DNA from: Parasphingorhabdus sp. SCSIO 66989
Lineage (GTDB): Bacteria; Pseudomonadota; Alphaproteobacteria; Sphingomonadales; Sphingomonadaceae
Direction of reading: 5' to 3'
DNA: 64,000 nucleotides
NCBI RefSeq assembly: GCF_032852305.1
Contig: NZ_CP136594.1
Coordinates: 496,001-560,000 of the forward strand
Of the stretch, positions 1 to 8,303 are shown one piece after another (the stretch's first letter is position 1; every line of letters begins with the position of its first letter). Position numbers and translations under genes: made by a program. The notes beneath the pieces were generated by a model. That model ran no database searches. It saw nothing but the letters and a program-made list of their open reading frames with translations, and was not told the origin of the DNA.

Positions 1-445
1 GAGTGGAAACGAATTGCCAATATCTGTTTCTGACCGAACGGAAGCTTAGGACCGATCTTTGCGCGAAAAGCTCAATGGCGGCGAAACCGTCTCGGTCCTG
101 GTCCGCCAGTTCAGTATCTCGCGTCAGATGAGCACGTGTGTGAACGTTGGTTTCGTTCCATCTCGTTGATGCAGTTTGGAGCCCAGCGCGTTATGCGGGT
201 ATCTATTGGAATTGAAGCGGGATTACAAAAGAAGCACGCTACCCTATGTTGAATACGGCCGCAAAACAACAGATGCACCGCCTCCCCCAGCCCCGGACGG
301 AACGCCATGGCGCACCCGAAGCTATGATGCCAAGGTCGAGTTTTTACTGGATAGCCAGGTCCTGAGCGTCTGAGCCGCGATGGTTTGTAAGTGATCTTGA
401 TGGCCTGAGAGATCGCCCGATGGGCGAGATATTATATCTTCTCGC
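1..445. other. Left-edge region without a recognisable gene
   Basis: No reading frame here has a recognisable product. A 65-codon open frame on the plus strand (176-373) has no familiar motif and no clear ribosome binding site. A small palindrome around 412-426 (TCGCCC-GA-GGGCGA type) lies just beyond the 3' end of the fic gene and could help end its transcript. The stretch may be a gene remnant cut by the window edge. Confidence 0.4.
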
Positions 446-1504
446 TCATGACCCTATCGAAAGGCTGTACCAGGTGGACCGCCCACCCCCGTGTCTGACC
501 AACAGTCGCTTATCAACCAATGAGCGGAAGGTTGCTTTCAATGTGTTGGGACTGGCGCCATATTCTCTCACCATATCGCGGTTGGCAACCCGGCCATGCT
601 GGCGGGCATAATCGAGGATCAGGACAGCCAGCTCAGGCAGGTCCGCCAAGGCACGCTCCTCGCGCTCGACCTTCATAGAGAGGCGGCGCTTTTGCTGCTG
701 CAGGGCGCGCATGAAGAACAGCAACCAGGGCTGCCAATCGGGTTCATCGCTGCGGATTGTGGTCTGCGTCTGGCGCAAGGCCAGATAATAGCCTTCCTTG
801 CTGTTCTCTATCACACTCTCAAGCGACGAATAGGGAACATATGCATAGCCTGCTTGCAACAGCAGCAAGGTTGTCAGGATGCGGCTCAGGCGGCCATTGC
901 CGTCTTGGAACGGGTGTATCTCCAGGAAAACCACGACGAAAATGGCGACAATCAATAGCGGATGAAGGCGTTTAAGCGAGCGCATATCATTGAGCCACTG
1001 GACGAGCTCGGCCATGCGCTGCGGGGTGTCGAATGGACTGGCGGTCTCAAAAACCACCCCGACCATCTTGCCGCTCTCATCAAAAGCACCGACATCATTG
1101 GGTACAGTTTTATATGCGCCTCTGTGACGCTCATCCTTGCTGCTATGGCGCAGCAAGTCGCGGTGCAGCTGTTTGATATGGTTTTCTGTGATGGGGATAT
1201 CCTCCCATGCCTGGAAAACCGTTTCCATCACCTCTGCATAGCTCACCACTTCCTGCACATCGCGACTATCGAACCGCTTAATGTCCAGCCTGGAGAGCAG
1301 CTGTTCAATCTCGCGATCGGTCAGCTTGCTGCCTTCAATGCGGGTTGATGATCCTATGCTCTCGATAGTTGCGACATGCCGCAAAGCTTGTAAGCGCTCA
1401 GGGGCCAGAGTCCCCAAAGCGCGCCATGCGCCCTTAAACTCGTCAATCTCCGAAAGAAGAGCGAGCAATTCGGGGGTGATCTTTATGGTGTCGGTGTTAA
1501 GCAT
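446..1504 (-). CDS. Fic family protein (putative AMP-transferase) with C-terminal winged helix
   Basis: Fic enzymes transfer AMP or another nucleotide moiety from a nucleotide to a hydroxyl group of a target protein. The 352-residue product has the full Fic core motif HPFQDGNGRLSR at about residues 197-208, with catalytic His197. It also has an N-terminal inhibitory-type motif STRIEG at about residues 53-58, whose Glu would occlude the ATP gamma-phosphate site, so this looks like a class II, self-inhibited Fic protein. The last 70 or so residues look like a winged helix (RDMVREYGASPNTLKATF), which could bind DNA. The start at 1504 lies directly downstream of five phased ACCGG repeats, so autoregulation is plausible. 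The family and active site are seen; the target and the regulation are inferred. Confidence 0.9.
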   Translation of the reverse strand: MLNTDTIKITPELLALLSEIDEFKGAWRALGTLAPERLQALRHVATIESIGSSTRIEGSKLTDREIEQLLSRLDIKRFDSRDVQEVVSYAEVMETVFQAWEDIPITENHIKQLHRDLLRHSSKDERHRGAYKTVPNDVGAFDESGKMVGVVFETASPFDTPQRMAELVQWLNDMRSLKRLHPLLIVAIFVVVFLEIHPFQDGNGRLSRILTTLLLLQAGYAYVPYSSLESVIENSKEGYYLALRQTQTTIRSDEPDWQPWLLFFMRALQQQKRRLSMKVEREERALADLPELAVLILDYARQHGRVANRDMVREYGASPNTLKATFRSLVDKRLLVRHGGGRSTWYSLSIGS

Positions 1505-1514
1505 ACCCGTATAT

Positions 1515-1570
1515 ATACCGGATTAGACCGGAATAAATACCGGAATAAATACCGGTTTATACCGGATTAT
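1515..1570. promoter_or_regulatory. Five phased ACCGG boxes upstream of fic
   Basis: ACCGG occurs at 1517, 1527, 1539, 1551 and 1561, mostly as ATACCGGA or TTATACCGGA, with start-to-start spacings of 10, 12, 12 and 10 bp. This puts all copies on about the same DNA face, immediately in front of the fic start codon. The pattern suggests cooperative operators for a regulator, possibly the winged helix of the Fic protein itself. The repeats are seen; the regulator is inferred. Confidence 0.6.
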
Positions 1571-1666
1571 GATTGATGCACCATCGCGGACCTAGGTGCA
1601 TGATCATACCTGCTCGATGCTGAAGTGCAGTGCTTTCTTGCTGGAGCGAATATCACTTGTGGGAAA

Positions 1667-1987
1667 TTATAGCATGTCCTCCTCATCCCGGGCGGAGGCC
1701 ATATAGAATTGTCGTTGCCGTTTTTTGGCGACCTCAACGATTTCGTCTAACTTGGTCGGGAAATGTTTTTGTGCCAGCATCTCAAGCACGATCTGGCAAT
1801 ATTCGGTCACGAGGCCGTTGCGCGCGATATTCTCGCAATAGCCTCTTTGCTCTGCGGCAATGCCATGCTCGATATAGTCGCAAGTGACTTCTGTCAGTGA
1901 CTTGCCACTGGCCTCCGCCTTAAATCTTAGCCATTCCAGCATCTCATTATCGACGCGGATGTTCAGTTTTGGTTTGCGTTGTACCAC
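1667..1987 (-). CDS. Ribbon-helix-helix-like small protein
   Basis: The 106-residue product begins MVQRKPKLNIRVDNEMLEW and continues with a helix-turn-helix stretch (FKAEASGKSLTEVTCDYIEHG). This matches the beta-helix-helix layout of RHH DNA-binding proteins, including many antitoxins. The rest is helical and charged and is not recognised. It is transcribed toward fic, 162 bp upstream of it, so it could be a regulator or antitoxin partner of the Fic protein, but no overlap or coupling supports this. It could equally be a plasmid-type regulator, since the inverted repeat bounding the CRISPR-replicon segment starts about 75 bp upstream of its start codon. Confidence 0.55.
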   Translation of the reverse strand: MVQRKPKLNIRVDNEMLEWLRFKAEASGKSLTEVTCDYIEHGIAAEQRGYCENIARNGLVTEYCQIVLEMLAQKHFPTKLDEIVEVAKKRQRQFYMASARDEEDML

Positions 1988-2061
1988 ATTTTACTCCCTC
2001 AATCCGGGCTAGTTGACGCAGAGAAAAGTCGCCGTAGCGGTATACTCAGATCAGCGCCCAG

Positions 2062-2185
2062 TCCGTTATATGTAGTACATTGTCACACATGAATCATTCC
2101 TTTTATCTCAAGACTTTAGCGCGATTGTGAGACAAATGTCTCACCTGTGGTACAAATGTGCCTGCCGTAAAGCATTGAATTTATG
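2062..2185 (+). repeat. Left arm of a long-range inverted repeat around the CRISPR/replicon segment
   Basis: The 23 bp at 2069-2091 (starting TATGTAGTACATTG, ending TCACACATG) recur exactly, inverted, at 14564-14586. The similarity continues inward at lower identity for about 100 bp: TTAGCGCG near 2116, ACAAATGT near 2133, CAAATGTGCC near 2153, and GCATTGA near 2172. The arms point inward and enclose 12.4 kb. They may be ends of the integrated element or duplicated regulatory DNA of the replicon. Confidence 0.7.
2127..2144. promoter_or_regulatory. Perfect operator-like palindrome upstream of the CRISPR array
   Basis: GTGAGACA-AA-TGTCTCAC has 8-bp perfect arms around a 2-bp centre, inside the left inverted-repeat arm. 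The matching place in the right arm is changed to GTGTCACATGTGTCAC on the opposite strand, so symmetry is kept only here. A dimeric regulator site is plausible; its protein is unknown. Confidence 0.45.
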
Positions 2186-2333
2186 TGCCTTTCTTGCCCG
2201 GTTGCCGCGTAGGGTGTGCACTTTACCGAGGGACTAATTTTACTAGCGATTACAAGGGGCGTCCGAGCCTTGTTACATATTGCTGGAGAGCGTTGAAAGA
2301 TTCCAAAATAAAACCCGTTAAGCTGCTTATGCA

Positions 2334-3558
2334 GCCGTGGTTTCCCTACCGATTTGCCTATGGTAGGACTCTGCGCAACCAACACAGCCAGACTAATCGG
2401 CCGTGGTTTCCCTACCGATTTGCCTATGGTAGGACCGTGCGGCAGAAAAGAAGCCGCATGACGATGCCGTGGTTTCCCTACCGATTTGCCTATGGTAGGA
2501 CTAAAGCAAATTCACATTGACCCGCAGCCATGCCGTGGTTTCCCTACCGATTTGCCTATGGTAGGACCTGATGCGCTTTCGGCCGCACACTCTGTTCGCC
2601 GTGGTTTCCCTACCGATTTGCCTATGGTAGGACTCTTCGGCAGTGTGCTTCACCAAGCATGTTGCCGTGGTTTCCCTACCGATTTGCCTATGGTAGGACA
2701 AATCCTATGAAACCCGCCGCCTAGAGTATGCCGTGGTTTCCCTACCGATTTGCCTATGGTAGGACTTTTCACATCGTTGGCATCAGGGCAGCGGCGCCGT
2801 GGTTTCCCTACCGATTTGCCTATGGTAGGACATTGTCGGCGATAGAGCGATCTTGGTTAAAGCCGTGGTTTCCCTACCGATTTGCCTATGGTAGGACCGC
2901 CGCCACTGGGGCAGGCGCTGGCGCTGTGCCGTGGTTTCCCTACCGATTTGCCTATGGTAGGACTTTTCGGGAGGTCTATAAACTGGCCTCAGGGCCGTGG
3001 TTTCCCTACCGATTTGCCTATGGTAGGACCCCCATTTCTGCGCCTGCCGAGGCACTTTGGCCGTGGTTTCCCTACCGATTTGCCTATGGTAGGACGTTTG
3101 CTGTAATCGCCCGATGCAGCGAGTTGCCGTGGTTTCCCTACCGATTTGCCTATGGTAGGACGCACATATTTCTCGTACCCCCTTTGTGACTGCCGTGGTT
3201 TCCCTACCGATTTGCCTATGGTAGGACCGCCGCCACTGGGGCAGGCGCTGGCGCTATGCCGTGGTTTCCCTACCGATTTGCCTATGGTAGGACCAGGAAG
3301 GCGGCTATCCATGCAATACACGAGCCGTGGTTTCCCTACCGATTTGCCTATGGTAGGACTGTGCCGCCAATAGGCACGTCCTGCATTTGGCCGTGGTTTC
3401 CCTACCGATTTGCCTATGGTAGGACGCTGGGGGCGAACGATCAAGCGCTGATTAGGCCGTGGTTTCCCTACCGATTTGCCTATGGTAGGACTCAAGATAA
3501 ATTGACATCGCACAAAGAAGCTGCCGTGGTTTCCCTACCGATTTGCCTATGGTAGGAC
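2334..3558 (+). CRISPR. Type II-C CRISPR array: 19 repeats, 18 spacers
   Basis: Nineteen identical 36-bp repeats begin GCCGTGGTTTCCC and end CTATGGTAGGAC. They start at 2334, 2400, 2466, and every 66 bp to 3456, then 3523. Seventeen spacers are 30 bp and the last is 31 bp. No terminal repeat is degenerate. Spacers 9 (2898-2927) and 14 (3228-3257) differ by one base. Rightward transcription is favoured for two reasons. The anti-repeat at 8035-8060 differs from the repeat complement at two positions that stay paired as G-U only if both RNAs are read from the plus strand. A strong hairpin also follows the last repeat. The array therefore converges on cas2. Long open frames through the array only translate the repeat and are not genes. 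Confidence 0.98.
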
Positions 3559-3581
3559 AGCTTTTGCGCAAGCGATTGTGA

Positions 3582-3625
3582 TTGCTGTGAATTTCGGAGT
3601 TTTTTGATTCCGGAATTCACAGCAA
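3582..3625. terminator. Bidirectional terminator between the CRISPR array and cas2
   Basis: TTGCTGTGAATTTCGG (3582-3597) pairs almost perfectly with CCGGAATTCACAGCAA (3610-3625), with a T-rich loop. The hairpin overlaps the cas2 stop codon and follows the last repeat by 23 bp. It could end both the rightward array transcript and the leftward cas transcript. Confidence 0.65.
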
Positions 3626-3946
3626 AACCATCTGAGAAGCACCTTCCGACTCTGTTTTTGGCGCGGTTCCAAGCATGAGTTCCATTCTCGCATATTGCTT
3701 ATCGGTCACTTGCAGTGTGCGTATACTGCCTTCACTGGGCAAGTTTGCGCGCACTCTGCGAATATGTTTGTCGACAGCATCCTGCCCTCGGCAAACCCGC
3801 GCGTAAACCGATAGTTGCAACATAATAAAACCGTCTTTTTTGAGGAACTGTCGGAACCGATTGGCGCGCCGCCTTTGCGGCTTGGTTCGGGTCGGCAGAT
3901 CGAAGAACACCATCAACCACATATAGCGTACCTCCGCAGCCTCCAC
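3617..3946 (-). CDS. cas2: CRISPR-associated endonuclease Cas2
   Basis: Cas2 is the small ferredoxin-fold subunit that forms the spacer-integration complex with Cas1. The 109-residue product has the expected first beta strand with the conserved Asp (MWLMVFFDLPT, near residue 16), then the helix (RRANRFRQFLKKDGF) and the MLQLSVYARV strand typical of type II Cas2. It is the last gene of the leftward cas9-cas1-cas2 run and starts 2 bp after cas1 ends, so it is surely cotranscribed. Its stop lies inside the terminator hairpin shared with the array. Length and motifs look complete. Confidence 0.95.
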   Translation of the reverse strand: MEAAEVRYMWLMVFFDLPTRTKPQRRRANRFRQFLKKDGFIMLQLSVYARVCRGQDAVDKHIRRVRANLPSEGSIRTLQVTDKQYARMELMLGTAPKTESEGASQMVLL

Positions 3947-3948
3947 CT

Positions 3949-4848
3949 TCAGTCGTGCCTTGCCAAGGGTAGGAACGGAACCTGCAATAGCCCGGCATCG
4001 CGGCCATTGATGGCTCGCACCAGGCTGGCGATCATGGCTTCTGTTGCCGCCAATACAGTCAGGCGTTCTTCTCCCAAAAAGACTGATTCATTCAGGATAG
4101 CAGCCATATGACGGCGATCCGTAACATCCAGCTCCTGCCCCTCTCTGTCGGTGCTGCGCTTGCGTGCATAGCGGTCAACACAGGGGCGAAAAGGCTCGAT
4201 ACAATCATCCACCAGGTTGAAGGCATTGGTGCGCGAGCGATGATGAATTCCGAATGCAGGCAGCAGCCCTGAGGCGGCACAAGCCCGAGCCAGAGCTGCA
4301 CGAACAACGGCATAGCCATAGTTGAGCAGGCCATTTCTGCGATCCTGATCGTGCCGGCGAAAGCCTTCAAACAGTCTGGGCCAATAGGCACGTGCGGCCT
4401 GTGCTTCCATATTGGCCGGATCACCAGATCCTACCCGTGCGACCATGGAGGACAAAGCTTCGGCATGGTCATCGCCGATATCCCGCAAGACCGCAGCCTG
4501 ATTTTCTATCTTCGCCCGGACCAACCTCTGCCAGAGCCGCTTTTGCAACGGCAGCGTCATCGCAATCTGGTCATGCGCCATGGCGGCCTGTGCATGATGC
4601 TGATGGAAAGAAAGCAACATACCGGCAGGGTGATGACGGCTGTCCGGCACGATCAGCGCCACACCTGACTCTGCCAAGGCGCTTAGCAGGGAACAGGTGA
4701 GCGATAGCTGCACGGTGTCGAGAATGATCCAGACGATATCCTCGACCGGAAAGCTGAGCTCCTCTTCCCCTTCAGGGGCAACCACTATTTGGCTATTTCT
4801 ATAATTCAGCCGGGCGGGATTGGAGATGTGCAGGCCACGCCATGCCAT
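3949..4848 (-). CDS. cas1: CRISPR-associated integrase Cas1 (type II)
   Basis: Cas1 is the metal-dependent integrase that inserts new spacers at the leader end. The 299-residue product begins MAWRGLHISNPARLNYRN, the usual type II Cas1 opening, with the N-terminal beta domain before residue 90. The helical catalytic domain shows the metal ligands: Glu in NMEAQAARAYW, His in FGIHHRSRTNAFN, and the acidic residues of LVDDCIEPFRPCVD. Its start codon lies inside the 3' end of cas9 in another frame (43-bp overlap), so translation is probably coupled. No csn2 or cas4 follows, which places the system in subtype II-C. Confidence 0.97.
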   Translation of the reverse strand: MAWRGLHISNPARLNYRNSQIVVAPEGEEELSFPVEDIVWIILDTVQLSLTCSLLSALAESGVALIVPDSRHHPAGMLLSFHQHHAQAAMAHDQIAMTLPLQKRLWQRLVRAKIENQAAVLRDIGDDHAEALSSMVARVGSGDPANMEAQAARAYWPRLFEGFRRHDQDRRNGLLNYGYAVVRAALARACAASGLLPAFGIHHRSRTNAFNLVDDCIEPFRPCVDRYARKRSTDREGQELDVTDRRHMAAILNESVFLGEERLTVLAATEAMIASLVRAINGRDAGLLQVPFLPLARHD

Positions 4849-7800
4849 GTACGAACCTCCGATGCTATTTCAGACCTGATGCCAAAACGATTTACTTCAT
4901 ATTTCTTGATAGATAGTAAAGTTTTCAAGCCTATGGCGTCCATGGAGTTGCCTAAATTGTCTTTTCGAGAATTGGAATTGTTGGGATTGAACAGAGATAT
5001 TGCGCCTGTTCCTCTATGTAAGCCCTGAAAATACCCTTCCAAAATGCTTCCGTCGCGTTTCGTCACCTCGACATAGGTGCGAGGGTATAGGCTGAAGAGA
5101 AAACCAAAACTGTCATCTATGACTTGCCAGTCTCTCTCATCTTTATAGGCGATAACAGCGCGGTTAGGTGGCTCTGGCCATTGTTGCTGATTCATAATCT
5201 GATGCGGGTAGATGGGAACGGCGTAAAAGGCTTTCCTGCCACGCTTATCCAGCCTGCAAAAGATATCCACTCGAACCATATCGCCTCTGTCTGCCGTGCC
5301 GCCACGCACAGCAACGGACGGCTTGATCTTGGTCCGTAACCTCAACTTGCGTATCACATCGCCACTAGGCGATTTTGGGAGCTCATCCAGTGACTTCCCG
5401 TCTGCAAACCACTGTTCAACCGCGCTAATAATGGCTGCGTTGCGTTCCGGATCTTTGATCCTTGCGACATCACTTTGCTTCATATCGGTTACGGACTTAC
5501 GTTCGAAAACGATATCCACACCGTCACGTTGTTTGACCTGGCGCACGGTTGCCGCATGACCCTCCCCTCTGGCGCGGCGGCGTTCGGGGCGGGCGACAAA
5601 GATACCGTTATACGCATGCTCAACCTCGCGACGAAAGCTGTGTGGGTCACCCCATGGCGGAGGTATCTGCCGCAGCGGGCGCGCAAGTCCCCTGCCCTCC
5701 CATTGCTGATAGGAACGGGTAAGCCACTGTATCTGTGCTTCGGTACAGGCGGCCACTATCAGTGCATCAAGCGCGTGGTGACGCGCATCATCAACCCTCC
5801 TGCCATCGATCTTTTTGAGCGACTCAACGCCCCAGGCATGACGCAATGCCGCCGTGAGGGCCCCGGGACGGGTCAGAACGCGCCGTTTCCCGTCCTTGTC
5901 CTGGCGCTCTACCTGCGGGTAGAACAGCTTCACCGCTTCGGCGAGAAGCCTGGCGGCATAGCGTGTATCATTGAGGTTCCGAGAGCGGAATCGTTCGGCC
6001 ACCTCATCAGCATTTTCCAGCGTATAGTTGCGTTTCTTATATCCGCCATAATTGGGGTTGGATTCGATCCGCTCGACAAATTGCGTCCAGCCTTTCTCGT
6101 CTTGTGCGCGCATAATCCACTCATAGGGCGTATCGCTGCCCTTGTCCTGATTGGTTTTGGCCATGCACAGGGTCTTGTTGTTGAAACTGTCATCGCCAAA
6201 ACGTGACCAGGGAAGGATGTGATCCACCTGAAAACTGTTGTCCTGCGCGGCAATCGACTTGGGAGGAATGGCTTGATCGGTATAGGGGCAGCGACCGCAT
6301 TGTTCTTTCCACAAACGATAACGGAGCAATGTGTCGCTGCGCACATCCTCCACATCTATGCCAAGTTGGGCCGCCGCCTCAGCCCGTTCGCGCTTGCGCT
6401 GCGCGGTTGTTCGTTCGATGTTGCGGCTGATCTTGTTGCGCTCTTCCAGGCTCTTTCCAACATCCCGGGCCATCTCGATATGGATGGCGTCGGGCAGTCC
6501 CCAGCGATTACGCATCGCCCAAAGCTGCTTGAGACTCTCGGTCAGCGCTTTGCGCGCCACTGGGTTAGCGATTTCTGAGCCCATCTCCTTTACCAGGCGG
6601 TTGAACCTTGCCTTGTTGGTCACCTGCTCCCTGCCCGACCAGCGAGAAGCTGCATGGTCCCAGCCTTCAGCAGCACAAGCCTTATCATAGCGCAGGCCCT
6701 CCTCCAGATGCGGGATAAGTTTGCGTGCAGCCATGGCCGAGATATGCCCCGCCCCTTTGAAACGGGCGAAGGTGGGCAACGCCTCCAAAAGTGCATCAAC
6801 GGCCCCTGCCGGGAGGTCCAGGACCTTCAGTTCGCATGATATTTTGCACTCTGTTTCAAAGAAGCTCAGTATATGGACGATCTGGTCAAGCTTTTCCGGC
6901 GTTGCGCTTAATGTACTCCATAGCCGCTCGCCCAGAGCCTCGCGCAGCTTCTTTGTGCCCGGCATCGCCTCGCCCTTGCGAGCAACGATGTCTTTATCTT
7001 CGTTTTCCGGCTTTATCGTCGTAAAAGACGCATCATCGGCCAGACCAATCGCTTTGCGCACAGCCTTGACGGAGAGCTTTGCAGTCTTGCCCATATCCGC
7101 GGTTATCAGCTGCAATTCCTCTGGTGTCAGCGAGCGGTTCACCTCACCATCGCTGATCCGCAGATTGACCAGCCTGGTCAGCAGGCGAAATCTTTCAAAA
7201 GAAGGAGAATAACGGGCCGCGCGCTTCTCGGAGGGCAAAAACAGGCAGGACCCGACCAGCTTTTCGCTGTCTTGAAACCGCCTTTGGTAAAAGGCCTCTG
7301 CTACAAATGCCTCCTCCAATGCTTCGCTCGCCAGCGCATTGCCCAATCGGCGCTGTGAGGCAAAAATCTGCTGCACTTCATGGGCAAGGTCATCGCGACT
7401 TTGGGTACGATCATAAAGGCCCTCACGATTGCGTTTGCGTTGGACATAGTCGGGATCACGGGCAAACAGTTCTCCTACAGTACGGTAGCGGCCCAGTTTT
7501 TCCTTCGTTATCTCAAGAGCCTGCAGCATCTTCTTATCATCATCGGGTTGATTGCTACCGCGCTCCTTGGCCGAGGATTTGAAACCCCGCCGCTTGGCGA
7601 TGTGGCCAAGAGCAATCGCCAGTTCTTTGGGAGCTAGCGGTTTGTCCAGTGCCTTGGCACGAACCTCCCAAGGGTCAATATTGCAGTCTCTCAGAACCTC
7701 CGGTTCGTCAGTCGTTAGTAGACGGTGCTGCTTGAACAGTTTCCGTATCTCCGACATGCGTTTAGCCTTGCGGCGGATCACGCGTCGCAACAGACGATTA

Positions 7801-7985
7801 CCTCGTCTGATCTGATTAGTCGGCGTGCGCTCCTTTTTGGTCTCGGGCGCGTCAAATATCCAGCTACCTAGAGCGATGATTTCGCCAGGCGCCTCGTCAA
7901 TAACCGGCTTGCGCAATACAGCCCACCCGCAAGACGCGATACCAATATCAATCCCGAATACAAGGTCCGACAAGAAAACCTCCAT
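4806..7985 (-). CDS. cas9: CRISPR-associated endonuclease Cas9 (type II-C)
   Basis: This is the RNA-guided double-strand DNA nuclease of the system. The protein is 1059 residues, in the compact II-C range. RuvC-I is LVFGIDIGIASCGWAVL with Asp13. The arginine-rich bridge helix is at about residues 60-84. RuvC-II is IHIEMARD with Glu504. The HNH motif is FQVDHILPWSRFGDDSFNNK with Asp588, His589 and Asn603, preceded by a CGRC pair. RuvC-III is ARHHALDALIVAA with His737 and Asp740. All catalytic residues are present. The frame stays open to 8135, but the extra 50 codons run through the anti-repeat of the tracrRNA gene, so the Met at 7985 is the sensible start. It is first in the leftward cas9-cas1-cas2 run and divergent from the tracrRNA. 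Confidence 0.97.
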   Translation of the reverse strand: MEVFLSDLVFGIDIGIASCGWAVLRKPVIDEAPGEIIALGSWIFDAPETKKERTPTNQIRRGNRLLRRVIRRKAKRMSEIRKLFKQHRLLTTDEPEVLRDCNIDPWEVRAKALDKPLAPKELAIALGHIAKRRGFKSSAKERGSNQPDDDKKMLQALEITKEKLGRYRTVGELFARDPDYVQRKRNREGLYDRTQSRDDLAHEVQQIFASQRRLGNALASEALEEAFVAEAFYQRRFQDSEKLVGSCLFLPSEKRAARYSPSFERFRLLTRLVNLRISDGEVNRSLTPEELQLITADMGKTAKLSVKAVRKAIGLADDASFTTIKPENEDKDIVARKGEAMPGTKKLREALGERLWSTLSATPEKLDQIVHILSFFETECKISCELKVLDLPAGAVDALLEALPTFARFKGAGHISAMAARKLIPHLEEGLRYDKACAAEGWDHAASRWSGREQVTNKARFNRLVKEMGSEIANPVARKALTESLKQLWAMRNRWGLPDAIHIEMARDVGKSLEERNKISRNIERTTAQRKRERAEAAAQLGIDVEDVRSDTLLRYRLWKEQCGRCPYTDQAIPPKSIAAQDNSFQVDHILPWSRFGDDSFNNKTLCMAKTNQDKGSDTPYEWIMRAQDEKGWTQFVERIESNPNYGGYKKRNYTLENADEVAERFRSRNLNDTRYAARLLAEAVKLFYPQVERQDKDGKRRVLTRPGALTAALRHAWGVESLKKIDGRRVDDARHHALDALIVAACTEAQIQWLTRSYQQWEGRGLARPLRQIPPPWGDPHSFRREVEHAYNGIFVARPERRRARGEGHAATVRQVKQRDGVDIVFERKSVTDMKQSDVARIKDPERNAAIISAVEQWFADGKSLDELPKSPSGDVIRKLRLRTKIKPSVAVRGGTADRGDMVRVDIFCRLDKRGRKAFYAVPIYPHQIMNQQQWPEPPNRAVIAYKDERDWQVIDDSFGFLFSLYPRTYVEVTKRDGSILEGYFQGLHRGTGAISLFNPNNSNSRKDNLGNSMDAIGLKTLLSIKKYEVNRFGIRSEIASEVRTWHGVACTSPIPPG

Positions 7986-7999
7986 TTGCAAGAATGCTC

Positions 8000-8029
8000 T
8001 TGACCATAGTGGATCAATATCGCAATAAA
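8000..8029 (+). promoter_or_regulatory. Sigma-70-like promoter for tracrRNA
   Basis: TTGACC at 8000-8005 is followed after 18 bp by AATAAA at 8024-8029. Transcription would start near 8035, the first base of the anti-repeat. The placement fits a tracrRNA that begins with its anti-repeat. The -10 box is imperfect. Confidence 0.5.
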
Positions 8030-8034
8030 GCAAC

Positions 8035-8192
8035 AGGCAAATCGGTAGGGAAATCACGGTAACAGTTTGGCCTGACTGAGAAGGATGCCTTTTGGCCTTT
8101 GATCTCCTTGAGAGAAATTCCTTAAACAGGTCCACTGATATCGGTTTTCATATCACCTTTAAGCCCCGCTACTATGATTGTAGTGGGGCTTA
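8035..8192 (+). ncRNA. tracrRNA of the type II-C system
   Basis: The RNA pairs with the crRNA repeat, is processed with it and is held by Cas9. The anti-repeat at 8035-8060 (AGGCAAATCGG...AAATCACGGT) matches the complement of the repeat over 26 positions with two differences, both C to T. These become G-U pairs with a plus-strand crRNA, which fixes the orientation. Downstream are a small AAGG-ATG-CCTT hairpin (about 8081-8091), a TGATAT/ATATCA hairpin (about 8136-8155) and a strong final stem AAGCCCCGCTAC/GTAGTGGGGCTT (8161-8191). The last stem resembles the 3' hairpin of known II-C tracrRNAs. The gene sits between cas9 (divergent) and two small plus-strand genes. The exact 3' end is an estimate. 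Confidence 0.88.
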
Positions 8193-8218
8193 ACTGTCTC
8201 TGTCTTACATGCTATAAC
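8190..8218 (+). promoter_or_regulatory. Sigma-70-like promoter for the small genes after tracrRNA
   Basis: TTAACT (8190-8195), a 17-bp spacer and TATAAC (8213-8218) form a good promoter-like pair just after the last tracrRNA hairpin. A start near 8225 would put a GAAGGGG ribosome binding sequence (8232-8238) at the very beginning of the message. Confidence 0.45.
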
Positions 8219-8303
8219 GACTGTTTAGTAAGAAGGGGCGGTTAAAATCGATTCATACGAAATTCGTCATAAACTGGCTGAGATTGACAAGAGACGGCGC
8301 GAG

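Larger units (their letters stand above)
1988..2333. other. Gene-free region; candidate CRISPR leader
   Basis: No gene is visible. Besides the left inverted-repeat arm there is a perfect palindrome GTGAGACA-AA-TGTCTCAC at 2127-2144. The AT-rich stretch 2230-2333 abuts the first CRISPR repeat. If the array is transcribed rightward, as the tracrRNA pairing indicates, this is the leader. A TTGAAA at 2293-2298 could be a -35 box, but the matching -10 is poor. Confidence 0.45.

Noticed and set aside
176-373. 65-codon open frame at the left edge
   Set aside because: No ribosome binding site, no motif, and Pro-rich low-complexity part; not enough to call a gene.
2185-3555. Long open frames through the CRISPR array on both strands (repeating PWFPYRFAYGRT or PTIGKSVGKPR)
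   Set aside because: They are only translations of the 36-bp repeat with a 66-bp period, which keeps the frame. There is no protein reason for them.
7986-8135. Fifty extra N-terminal codons for cas9
   Set aside because: They translate the tracrRNA anti-repeat and its promoter, while the conserved RuvC-I region starts just after the Met at 7985.
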